Translations under genes and position numbers: made by a program
Assembly: GCA_015060975.1 (NCBI GenBank)
Contig: SUXI01000007.1
Coordinates: 62,001-126,000, forward strand
DNA length: 64,000 bases
Direction of reading: 5' to 3'
Source: Bacteroidales bacterium
GTDB taxonomy: Bacteria; Bacteroidota; Bacteroidia; Bacteroidales; Muribaculaceae
Notes under the pieces: model-generated
Told to the model about the DNA's origin: nothing
What the model saw: the letters and a program-made list of their open reading frames with translations, nothing else
Database searches by the model: none
In this document: piece after piece, positions 8,375-15,502 of the stretch
Layout: every line of letters begins with the position of its first letter
How positions within the stretch are numbered: position 1 is the first letter of the stretch

Positions 8375-9442
8375 ATGAAAAGAGTTAAGAGTTTATTGTT
8401 TGCTGTAGTAGCAACATTAGTGTGTAGTATTAATGCAGTTGCGTATGATTTTGTGGTGGATGGGATTTATTACAATATAGTATCCCTATCTGATTTTACT
8501 TGTGCAGTCACACAACATCCAAATAGAGGATATGTTGGAAATATTGCAATACCGTCAATACTTACTTATAATGGAAAAGAATTAAAAGTAGTGTCGATTG
8601 AAAAAGACGCATTTTATAATTGTAAAGACTTAAAATCTATAATTGTGCCAAATACGGTGATAACAATTGGATCTTATGCTTTTTGTAATTGTACCGGACT
8701 TAAATCGGTTTCAATAGGGAATTCTGTTGAATATATCTATTACAGAGCTTTTGGCGATTGTGTTGATCTGTCAGATGTGAAATTTGAAGATGGAGAGAAA
8801 ACGATATTTCTTGAGAATGGATATTATGGTGGAATATTTGTCGAGTGTCCTCAATTAAAAAGTATATATTTGGGACGAAATGTAAGTAATTATTCCCACA
8901 GCCTAATTAATTTTGGTGGTATAACGTCGCTAAAAACTGTGACAATCGGAAATTTAGTGACGACTATGCCTAGTTTTTCTGGCTGTGCAGGTTTGACATC
9001 TGTAACAATTGGGACGTCTGTAAAAAATGTTGAAAAAAATGCATTTAGCGGTTGCAGAAATATTATTGAGGTAAATTCATTAAATCCAGTTCCTCCGATA
9101 TTATTAAGCGATTTTGAAACAACTGTTTATATTAATGCGGTGCTAAGTGTCCCAGGTGGTGCAAAAGGATTATATCAAGTAGAAGATTATTGGAAAAATT
9201 TTTGGTTTATAAATGAAAATATTTCAACAAAAGTAGAGCGAATTCAAATGAATAGTTGTAATTTGTCAGTAACGACGAAAAATGGTTATGTTATTATAGA
9301 TGGAATTTTTGACCCACAGGTAGAATTGTTTGATATTAAAGGTCAATGTATTTATAGAGGTAATGATACCGCTATTCCAGTATTTAAGAGCGGCGTTTTT
9401 ATTGCTAAAATCAATGGCAAATCCTATAAAATCATCATTTGA
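8375..9442 (+). CDS. Secreted BspA-type leucine-rich repeat protein
   Basis: A 355-residue exported protein. The signal peptide covers about residues 1-23 (LLFAVVATLVCSINAVA). A BspA/TpLRR region follows, with units such as IEKDAFYNCKDLKSIIVPN, IGSYAFCNCTGLKSVSIGN and VEKNAFSGC, roughly 23 residues each, which form a beta/alpha solenoid used for surface binding. The final ~65 residues (VELFDIKGQCIYRG to SYKIII) look like a type IX secretion C-terminal sorting domain, so surface display or secretion is likely. Codon use and base composition are more AT-rich than in the housekeeping neighbours. The ligand is unknown. It follows the 6S-like RNA terminator by about 50 bp and should have its own, unseen, promoter. 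Confidence 0.85.
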   Translation: MKRVKSLLFAVVATLVCSINAVAYDFVVDGIYYNIVSLSDFTCAVTQHPNRGYVGNIAIPSILTYNGKELKVVSIEKDAFYNCKDLKSIIVPNTVITIGSYAFCNCTGLKSVSIGNSVEYIYYRAFGDCVDLSDVKFEDGEKTIFLENGYYGGIFVECPQLKSIYLGRNVSNYSHSLINFGGITSLKTVTIGNLVTTMPSFSGCAGLTSVTIGTSVKNVEKNAFSGCRNIIEVNSLNPVPPILLSDFETTVYINAVLSVPGGAKGLYQVEDYWKNFWFINENISTKVERIQMNSCNLSVTTKNGYVIIDGIFDPQVELFDIKGQCIYRGNDTAIPVFKSGVFIAKINGKSYKIII

Positions 9443-9470
9443 ATAGTATTAAATTTTTGAAATATAACAA

Positions 9471-9522
9471 TAATCTCCTAAATAATTGTGTCTAAAATTT
9501 ATTTAGGAGATTATTGTTTTTT
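9471..9522 (+). terminator. Terminator after the LRR protein gene
   Basis: A long stem TAATCTCCTAAATAA / TTATTTAGGAGATTA with a 13-nt loop is followed by TTGTTTTTT. It is strong and ends the 8375-9442 gene. Confidence 0.82.
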
Positions 9523-9659
9523 AGTTTGAATAATATTTAGTAATTTTGCATAGAAATAGGTGTGATTTGACCAATTTTAATAACCATAGTTTAATAAAAA
9601 TAAACTTAATCTTATTTTAGATTTTATAATTTCAGCATTAACGCATAATTTATCAAGTA

Positions 9660-11381
9660 ATGAAAAAAATAGTCATAGTTTGTGTTATCTTGACAATAGG
9701 CATATTTTTTGCAAATGCAAATGTGTATGACCATAATAGTATGTCGGCATCGCAATGCGAAGAATATGGTAAAAATTTATTTGAGAAGGGGCAATATGTG
9801 CAAGCATTACCTTTCATCAAAAAAGCTGCTGAAGCAGGGTATAAAGATGCTCATTATATGTATGCGTGGATGCATGAAAATGGTAAGGCAGTTTCAGTAA
9901 ATTATTCAATAGCAATGCGTGAGTACTTAAAAGCTAAAGAAAAAGGTTGTGCTAAGGCCTCAAATGCATTGGGTTTGATGTATGAAAATGAAAAAGGAGT
10001 TGCGAAAAATTTAAAACAAGCCGCTGATTTTTATAAACAAGCTGCTGATAGAGGTTATATTTATGGACTAAGAAATTTGGCCAATTGTTATGAATATGGC
10101 AAAGGGGTTGAAGTTAATTATTATAAGGCTGCGCAAAACTATTGGGATGCTAGAGATAATTCAACAGATACCGAATTTAGAGATGAGACATATAAATTTT
10201 GGCAACGTGCAAACTCTAAAAGAAAAGATATAGAATTAAAAAGCAAACAAAATAAAACTAAAGAAGGAAGTATAATTCCTCATATTCATCTCATAGTTTC
10301 TGACTTTAAAATTAGTAAGGATTATAAAGAAACGATTGATTTGCAGAGTTATGGACGTCAAATCAAATTAGCGGATATATATCATAAAAGTGATTATATG
10401 CTCATTCATTTTGACCCAGATTTTTCAGGTATTGAAGAGAAGATAAAATTCTATAATCGACATAATAGTTATTTACACATTATTGATTGGCGAAGCAGTA
10501 ATTATTTGGTTGAAAATATTGCTTGGAGTCAATATCATGAGGATAATGGTGATAATGATGATTACAATGAGGAATTTGGAGTAAGATGGGAAAGTTTTAA
10601 TGAAAACTGTGAAAGCGTTATTACCAAGTCCGACTTTGCTGTATTAGTTGATAGCGTAGGAAAAATAATTTGGAGAGGTAGTCTGATTGATAATGTTGAT
10701 GGTAAAGTGATTATCAATAAAGAATTGGAAAATAAGCTACAACCTAGATTTAATGCATTAAAAGCTGAAGTTATAAGTAAGTTTAATGTTTTGGATGTAA
10801 TGGATCGTCATCCGTTATGTATAACTCGTGAGAAGAATGGCTATTATGAAATGAGTTTTTATGATGAGCCACAATTTTTGCCAAAAGGATTCCTTAAGGA
10901 AGACTTTACTTCACAAGAGTTGTCGGCATTAAATGATTCAGCTTATGTGCAATTTAATCGCATTGGTAATTTTTATAGTGCATTGGCTCCGACATTAAAT
11001 AGTGGTCCGGTTGTACTTGGTACATTTAGCAAAGATGTGTTATTTAGTAGTACAAATAATACATTCTTGGTAAATAAGAAAACGTCAAAATATGATGATT
11101 TGTTTTTAGATTTATCTAAAAGATATAAAGAAAGTCCAATAATAAGAAATCGATTGTATTTTCTACGTTTGATACCAATGCAGGCTTATCAAGCTAAGGA
11201 GATAACTGGTCAGAATGAAGAGGAAGATTTGCGTAATGTGAGATTATATCCATCAGAACTTAATCTCAAAAAATTTATTGATAGTTATCCTAACAGTGAG
11301 CATATTGCGATAATTCAAGAAATGTATAATTTCCATATAACAGAAATAAAAGGTAAAGAATCTAATTTAAAGAAGAATTAA
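9660..11381 (+). CDS. Exported Sel1-repeat protein with an unassigned C-terminal region
   Basis: A 573-residue protein with a signal peptide (about 1-20, ending FANA). Residues ~30-170 hold three to four Sel1-like repeats (for example AAEAGYKDAHYMYAWMHENG and ALGLMYENEKGVAKN), alpha-solenoid units that mediate protein contacts. After a short basic linker, residues ~200-360 contain alternating strands and helices, including YMLIHFDPDFSG and FAVLVDSVGKIIWRGS. The order (strand, acidic loop, later strand-D-G-K-strand) is reminiscent of a thioredoxin-like fold, but no CxxC is present. The last 200 residues are not recognised. It is flanked by terminators on both sides, so probably monocistronic. 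The function is unknown; a periplasmic scaffolding or stress role is a guess. Confidence 0.75.
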   Translation: MKKIVIVCVILTIGIFFANANVYDHNSMSASQCEEYGKNLFEKGQYVQALPFIKKAAEAGYKDAHYMYAWMHENGKAVSVNYSIAMREYLKAKEKGCAKASNALGLMYENEKGVAKNLKQAADFYKQAADRGYIYGLRNLANCYEYGKGVEVNYYKAAQNYWDARDNSTDTEFRDETYKFWQRANSKRKDIELKSKQNKTKEGSIIPHIHLIVSDFKISKDYKETIDLQSYGRQIKLADIYHKSDYMLIHFDPDFSGIEEKIKFYNRHNSYLHIIDWRSSNYLVENIAWSQYHEDNGDNDDYNEEFGVRWESFNENCESVITKSDFAVLVDSVGKIIWRGSLIDNVDGKVIINKELENKLQPRFNALKAEVISKFNVLDVMDRHPLCITREKNGYYEMSFYDEPQFLPKGFLKEDFTSQELSALNDSAYVQFNRIGNFYSALAPTLNSGPVVLGTFSKDVLFSSTNNTFLVNKKTSKYDDLFLDLSKRYKESPIIRNRLYFLRLIPMQAYQAKEITGQNEEEDLRNVRLYPSELNLKKFIDSYPNSEHIAIIQEMYNFHITEIKGKESNLKKN

Positions 11382-11411
11382 ATAAGTAATATATTTCCTT
11401 ATAAATATAAA

Positions 11412-11441
11412 AATAGTAGCAGTTTTCTGTTACTATTTTTT
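11412..11441 (+). terminator. Terminator after the Sel1-repeat gene
   Basis: The stem AATAGTAGCAG / CTGTTACTATT runs directly into TTTTTT. It lies 30 bp past the stop codon of the 9660-11381 gene. Confidence 0.75.
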
Positions 11442-11504
11442 GCATTATAGACTAATTAATACCTTAATGACTTGATAAGATATTTGGGATGAGTAACTAA
11501 TGCG

Positions 11505-12173
11505 TTAAAAGTCAATTGAGTTGAAGTGGGAACGCATATATTTCTTTGAATAGTATTGGAAGTGCCACCATTCACATCTATAAGTATCAAATCCGGCTCT
11601 TGTCATTACTTTTCGTAAGAGCTGACGATTATTATAGGCTTCTTGGCTTAGTCGCCCTTTCTTCAAATTTGTTAATTCATTATTGATATGCGATAAGGTG
11701 GAAAACTCGTCAAACCCGGCTCCCATGTCAAGTGGCTTACCATTATAGATAATGGTTACATCTATAGCACACCCATAGTTGTGATAACCTCCGCCTTTTG
11801 CAGGTTTTGCAACATACTTGCTGAATTTTGTCCCTTGCACTTTCTCGTACATCATTCGTTGAGCACTCAATGGTCGAGCCGCATCATATATCACGAGTGA
11901 GTATTCGGGGTTAATCTCTTTGAGATATTTTTGAGCCATTACAACCATTTTCGCAATTTCGGGGCGAAGGTATGCTTTGTGGAGGTCGCCATACATATTT
12001 ATTCCCATGAAATTGTCGGTAGATGAATATTTTAAATCTACTTGAATTGTAGAGTCAAGAGTTTGGACATTGACAAACCCCATTTTTGCAAACTCTTTGT
12101 CATAATCAACCGCAATTATGTTAAGTGAGCTGATTAGAAGTGAAAATATAAATAAAAAATGTTTCATGACCAT
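11505..12173 (-). CDS. VanX/DdpX-type D-Ala-D-Ala dipeptidase (M15 family), exported
   Basis: A 222-residue zinc peptidase of family M15D. The VanX metal and catalytic residues are all present with family spacing: His131 and Asp138 in YHNYGCAID, Glu201 and His204 in CEWWHFQ, and the substrate-binding Arg100 in YDAARPLS. The N-terminal ~20 residues form a signal peptide (FLFIFSLLISSLNIIA), so it acts in the periplasm, unlike cytoplasmic VanX. It most likely cleaves D-Ala-D-Ala released during wall turnover for reuse of D-alanine; resistance is not implied because no van cluster is present. Two ATGs are possible (12173 and 12167). A full consensus promoter lies just upstream. The stop is followed by a tail-to-tail gap with the Sel1 gene. 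Confidence 0.87.
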   Translation of the reverse strand: MVMKHFLFIFSLLISSLNIIAVDYDKEFAKMGFVNVQTLDSTIQVDLKYSSTDNFMGINMYGDLHKAYLRPEIAKMVVMAQKYLKEINPEYSLVIYDAARPLSAQRMMYEKVQGTKFSKYVAKPAKGGGYHNYGCAIDVTIIYNGKPLDMGAGFDEFSTLSHINNELTNLKKGRLSQEAYNNRQLLRKVMTRAGFDTYRCEWWHFQYYSKKYMRSHFNSIDF

Positions 12174-12192
12174 AATACATATAATATTTGTA

Positions 12193-12223
12193 CAAAGGTA
12201 CTTCTTTTATTTATGTTCACAAA
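12193..12223 (-). promoter_or_regulatory. Consensus promoter of the dipeptidase gene
   Basis: On the minus strand, TTTG (12223-12220), 19 bp, TACCTTTG (12200-12193). This is an exact match to the Bacteroidetes consensus, with the -7 box ending 20 bp before the ATG. Confidence 0.8.
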
Positions 12224-12264
12224 AAAAAGAAATGGTGATAGGTCATTTTCAGAGCTATCACCAT
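12221..12264 (-). terminator. Terminator of the phosphodiester glycosidase gene
   Basis: On the minus strand, ATGGTGATAG / CTATCACCAT is followed by TTCTTTTTTTT. Its T-run overlaps the -33 element of the dipeptidase promoter, so the two transcription units abut with no spare sequence. Confidence 0.75.
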
Positions 12265-12290
12265 AATTTCACATTAATAGTGTATTCTAA

Positions 12291-14867
12291 CTATAGGAGT
12301 ATTTTAGAAACTTTATTACCTTGTTTTTTGATGAAGATACCCTTTGAAGGATTTACAACTTTGATGCCTTGTAGATTGTAATATTCAATAGGAGCTTCTT
12401 CTTCGATTATTGTATCTTCAATACCGGTAGTAATCAGTGCGAATGTATATTGAGCAGCAAGTTGTCCGGGGACATATTGGTAAATGATTGCTTGGTTTGT
12501 GTCAACAACTTCGGCTGAGAAGCAGTTGGCGTTAGGAGCAACTGCGGCGGCGGCGAGTTGGGCATCGTGAGTTGCGACAACTTTATTGTTTGAGATGTCA
12601 ACAATCTGAAATCCATCGATATATGCGGTGCCAATAGGTTGCACATTATAGAGGGAGCCATTAAGAGTGAAGAATGTCCCGCCTTGAGTGGTATTGATGC
12701 CATTGTCGGGATATGCTACAAAGTTTGTACCATCATTGTGGTAGAAATGTTTGTTGCCACGAACTCTCACTGCAAAGTTGTCACCAAAGTTGTCTTCCAA
12801 AGGCATTGCAAATGATTGACCATCGGCAGTGATACCAACAGGAATTCCTCGTTGAGCTTTTTGTTCTCCATATTGGATATATATCTTAGCAACCGATGTC
12901 GCATCTTTCGGGAACATAAAAACAATACCGCCTTCGCCGTTTAAGATGTTTCCAACGATTTTGCCGAGGTATTGCATTTGACCGGCACTAACGCCATCAG
13001 GCATTGTAAGAGTGAGGTCTTGGAATTCAGTACCACCGGCAGGAAGCACTTTAAACATAGTGTTATTAAACATGTCGTTGGAGATTATGATATTACCGGC
13101 ATCATCGCTTGTGATTGCTGTACCACCTGCTGAAGTGATACCGGTATTTGTCAACCCGTTTACGTCCCAATAATATAATATAGAGTCGGCATGGTTGTTT
13201 ATGTATATTTTACCACCGAATCCTGTAGCCCAACGGGTGTTGGCGTTTGCGGTAAGATGACCTGTAGTGTGTGCCCAGTCTTGAGTGAGTGTGTATCCGG
13301 TAACAATTTCCGGTTCTTCTGGAGTTGGTTCTTCTGGAGTTTCAGTGTTTGAACCGATGAGGCTGACAGTTACAGAATCTGTAGCCTTAGATGTGATTGT
13401 TATATTGGCAGTGTGAGTGCCCACTGCGGTGGGTTTGTATGTAACGGTGATTGTTGCAGAAGCGGCACTTTGGCTGATTGAAGTTGACGAGATACTGAAT
13501 TGGTTAGCGTTTGTGCCGGAGAGAGAGAGTGAAATATCTCCACGCAAATTTACACCTGTTACTGTAAAAGTTTTAGTTACAGGAGTATTGTCGATGGTGC
13601 TTAGTGATAATGCGGCGGAACTTGTAGTGAGTGATACTGAAGGTAGTTTAACTACAAATAAACCGTCGGCAACGGCACGAATGCCTCCGCCTGAATTGTT
13701 TGTATTGGCATCGTTTACAAGACCATTACCGGTAATCCAAAATTGAGAAGAACCGCCGCCATCGAAGTTCATAGCATCGCTACAGCCTAAGTTTTTCATA
13801 ATGTCACCGAGAACCTTACCATTACAACCTGTGCTCCAACCAGAGCTACGACCATCGACAACACACATGATAAGTTTTGTTTTGTCGGCATTGTAACCAA
13901 CAGCAGTGCGAGGTTGATTGCTTGAAATAGCACCGAGGTCGTTGGCATAAGAACTAATGCGAGTGCCGCCATCAAGAATCATCAATGAGCCACCGAGTGC
14001 TTGTGAGGCTACCGGAGTAGTGATATTGCCAGCGTTATCTTTGATGTTGGCGTTCATATATACTGTAATTTCAGTGCCAACAGTAAGGCCTTTCACGTAT
14101 GCGCCGTTTTGAGTACCTTTACCAAACATTACAATCCCGTTTGATGGAATAGTTACGTCTCCGTTTGATGGAGTACTTGCCACTTTGTATTTCAAATATT
14201 TGCCGGGAGTGAGTTTTGAACCGTTAACAGGAGTGAGTTGCACTGCATATCCACCCATACCAGATGTTCCCGATGTGGAACTATTGCTTTCGGGAGTATA
14301 AAAAATGATTTGTTCGCCAACTCCGGCATTTGATGCGGCTGTTGAAGTGGTATTGATAGCAGCAAAGTCAGTCCAGCCTTCAACTCCATTTACTGCGCTA
14401 CACCAACAAGTAATTTTGTTAAGATAGCCTGTTGTTGGAGTATTATTGTCATCAAATGTGATAGCATAATATCCATCTCCACTAAATCCTTTGCGGGCTT
14501 CGCTGCCTACAACTGTTAGCCCCCCTGGAGTGTTGTCGCTGAAGAATCCTCCGTTTGTACCAACGATAGGGGTTGCATCGGTAATGCGGGCTGCCATTGT
14601 ACCTACTGTAGCTGTGTTGGTGAGTTTGCTACCTCCGGGCACTGTGCGTACAGCAATGTCCTCATTCGTTAAATCGGTGATTGTGTAGAAAATTCGCATA
14701 TTATGCGAACTGGTGTAAACGTGAGCTGTTGAGTATGTAACTCCCGTAGTCAACGTTTTTGTTGATGTGACGTCAACGGTGTAGTTTGTGCCGTTTAACG
14801 TCCAAGTCGCAGCCATTGCGCTAAATTGCATAGCAATAGCCATCAAACCTAAGTAAATCTTTTTCAT
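12291..14867 (-). CDS. Secreted multidomain protein with a phosphodiester glycosidase (NAGPA) domain
   Basis: An 858-residue exported protein. After a signal peptide (1-19) comes a NAGPA domain of about 380 residues, with GGFFSDNT, RTAVGYN and the hallmark MNFDGGGSSQFW. This family removes a covering sugar from a sugar-phosphodiester, as in mammalian uncovering enzyme and bacterial wall-polymer enzymes. An Ig-like/abnormal-spindle-type beta domain follows (~410-505), then a proline/glutamate linker (TPEEPTPEEPE). A ~270-residue region (~525-810) with aromatic and DGNNI-like motifs may be a propeller but is not assigned. The final ~45 residues (YYNLQGIKVVNPSKGIFIKK) look like a type IX sorting tail. 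The natural substrate is unknown. It is monocistronic, with a terminator downstream. Confidence 0.85.
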   Translation of the reverse strand: MKKIYLGLMAIAMQFSAMAATWTLNGTNYTVDVTSTKTLTTGVTYSTAHVYTSSHNMRIFYTITDLTNEDIAVRTVPGGSKLTNTATVGTMAARITDATPIVGTNGGFFSDNTPGGLTVVGSEARKGFSGDGYYAITFDDNNTPTTGYLNKITCWCSAVNGVEGWTDFAAINTTSTAASNAGVGEQIIFYTPESNSSTSGTSGMGGYAVQLTPVNGSKLTPGKYLKYKVASTPSNGDVTIPSNGIVMFGKGTQNGAYVKGLTVGTEITVYMNANIKDNAGNITTPVASQALGGSLMILDGGTRISSYANDLGAISSNQPRTAVGYNADKTKLIMCVVDGRSSGWSTGCNGKVLGDIMKNLGCSDAMNFDGGGSSQFWITGNGLVNDANTNNSGGGIRAVADGLFVVKLPSVSLTTSSAALSLSTIDNTPVTKTFTVTGVNLRGDISLSLSGTNANQFSISSTSISQSAASATITVTYKPTAVGTHTANITITSKATDSVTVSLIGSNTETPEEPTPEEPEIVTGYTLTQDWAHTTGHLTANANTRWATGFGGKIYINNHADSILYYWDVNGLTNTGITSAGGTAITSDDAGNIIISNDMFNNTMFKVLPAGGTEFQDLTLTMPDGVSAGQMQYLGKIVGNILNGEGGIVFMFPKDATSVAKIYIQYGEQKAQRGIPVGITADGQSFAMPLEDNFGDNFAVRVRGNKHFYHNDGTNFVAYPDNGINTTQGGTFFTLNGSLYNVQPIGTAYIDGFQIVDISNNKVVATHDAQLAAAAVAPNANCFSAEVVDTNQAIIYQYVPGQLAAQYTFALITTGIEDTIIEEEAPIEYYNLQGIKVVNPSKGIFIKKQGNKVSKILL

Positions 14868-14903
14868 TAATTTAATTTTTGGTTATATGAAATTTTAAAA
14901 GTG

Positions 14904-14911
14904 CAAAGGTA
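14904..14911 (-). promoter_or_regulatory. Putative -7 box for the phosphodiester glycosidase gene
   Basis: On the minus strand, TACCTTTG lies 36 bp before the ATG. No good -33 partner is seen at 19-20 bp. Confidence 0.45.
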
Positions 14912-15008
14912 GTATTTTTTCTTTAGTTGTACTAATATAGTGAGGTATAATGGATGAATTTACGCCAAGGAAACATTTATAGATTATTATTTCGAGTCGT
15001 TTTAATTA

Positions 15009-15046
15009 GCAAAAAATAGAAGTTGTTTTCCAACTTCTATTTTTGC
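15009..15046 (-). terminator. Terminator of the DUF3127 gene
   Basis: A perfect 10-bp stem ATAGAAGTTG / CAACTTCTAT with a 5-nt loop is flanked by A-runs and T-runs on both sides, so it could act in both directions. It lies just past the DUF3127 stop. Confidence 0.75.
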
Positions 15047-15064
15047 TATGTAATATGTTTAAGT

Positions 15065-15445
15065 TTAGAACGGAAGATCGTCATTTTGGTCACCGCCTCC
15101 CAAATCAATTGGAGCTTCAGTCATGGTTGGTGGTGCAAATGGCACATCAGTTGGTGTTGGCATTCCTACAGTTGTTGCATCAACTTTATCGGCTTTCCAT
15201 CCACGAATACTTGTAAACCACCGTCCATTGTATTCTCTACTTTCAATGTCAAAACTGAGCTTTATTGTGTCACCTACCGATAAAGGATATTGGTCGGCGC
15301 GTTCTCCAAAAAAATCGAAATGAACTTTTCGGGGATATGTTTCTTGTGTTTCAAGTACATATTCTCTTTTTTTCCATGCGTTGCCAGCTTTAGATGTTCC
15401 CGACATTTCGGGAAGGGCAACAATAATCTTACCAGTAATTTCCAT
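15065..15445 (-). CDS. DUF3127 family protein with an SSB-like acidic C-terminal tip
   Basis: A 126-residue cytoplasmic protein typical of Bacteroidetes. The first ~90 residues read as a small beta-barrel (MEITGKIIVALPEMSG, KREYVLETQETYPRKVHFDFF, LSFDIESREYNGRWFTSIRGWK), compatible with the OB-like fold proposed for DUF3127. A flexible Pro/Thr-rich linker follows, and the protein ends DDLPF, closely resembling the DDDIPF tip by which single-stranded-DNA-binding protein recruits partners. Its biochemical role is unknown. The tail suggests contact with SSB-binding proteins or DNA-repair factors (inference). It is monocistronic, with a TAATTTTG promoter box upstream (15469-15476) and TTTA at the -33 position. 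Confidence 0.85.
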   Translation of the reverse strand: MEITGKIIVALPEMSGTSKAGNAWKKREYVLETQETYPRKVHFDFFGERADQYPLSVGDTIKLSFDIESREYNGRWFTSIRGWKADKVDATTVGMPTPTDVPFAPPTMTEAPIDLGGGDQNDDLPF

Positions 15446-15468
15446 TTATGTTTATATTATTTATTTTA

Positions 15469-15499
15469 CAAAATTAGATATTCATTTTTAATGAGTAAA
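15469..15499 (-). promoter_or_regulatory. Promoter of the DUF3127 gene
   Basis: On the minus strand, TTTA (15499-15496), 19 bp, TAATTTTG (15476-15469). This is one mismatch from the full consensus. Confidence 0.6.
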
Positions 15500-15502
15500 C
15501 TT

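Noticed and set aside
8375-9442. Possible internalin-like virulence factor
   Set aside because: BspA-type repeats are widespread in commensal Bacteroidales; sequence alone does not support virulence.
11505-12173. Vancomycin resistance cluster
   Set aside because: There is no vanH, D-Ala-D-Lac ligase or vanRS pair; the protein is exported, unlike VanX.
13417-13746. 109-residue plus-strand ORF opposite the phosphodiester glycosidase gene
   Set aside because: A shadow of a Thr/Ser-rich coding region; the opposite strand reads as the clearly conserved protein.
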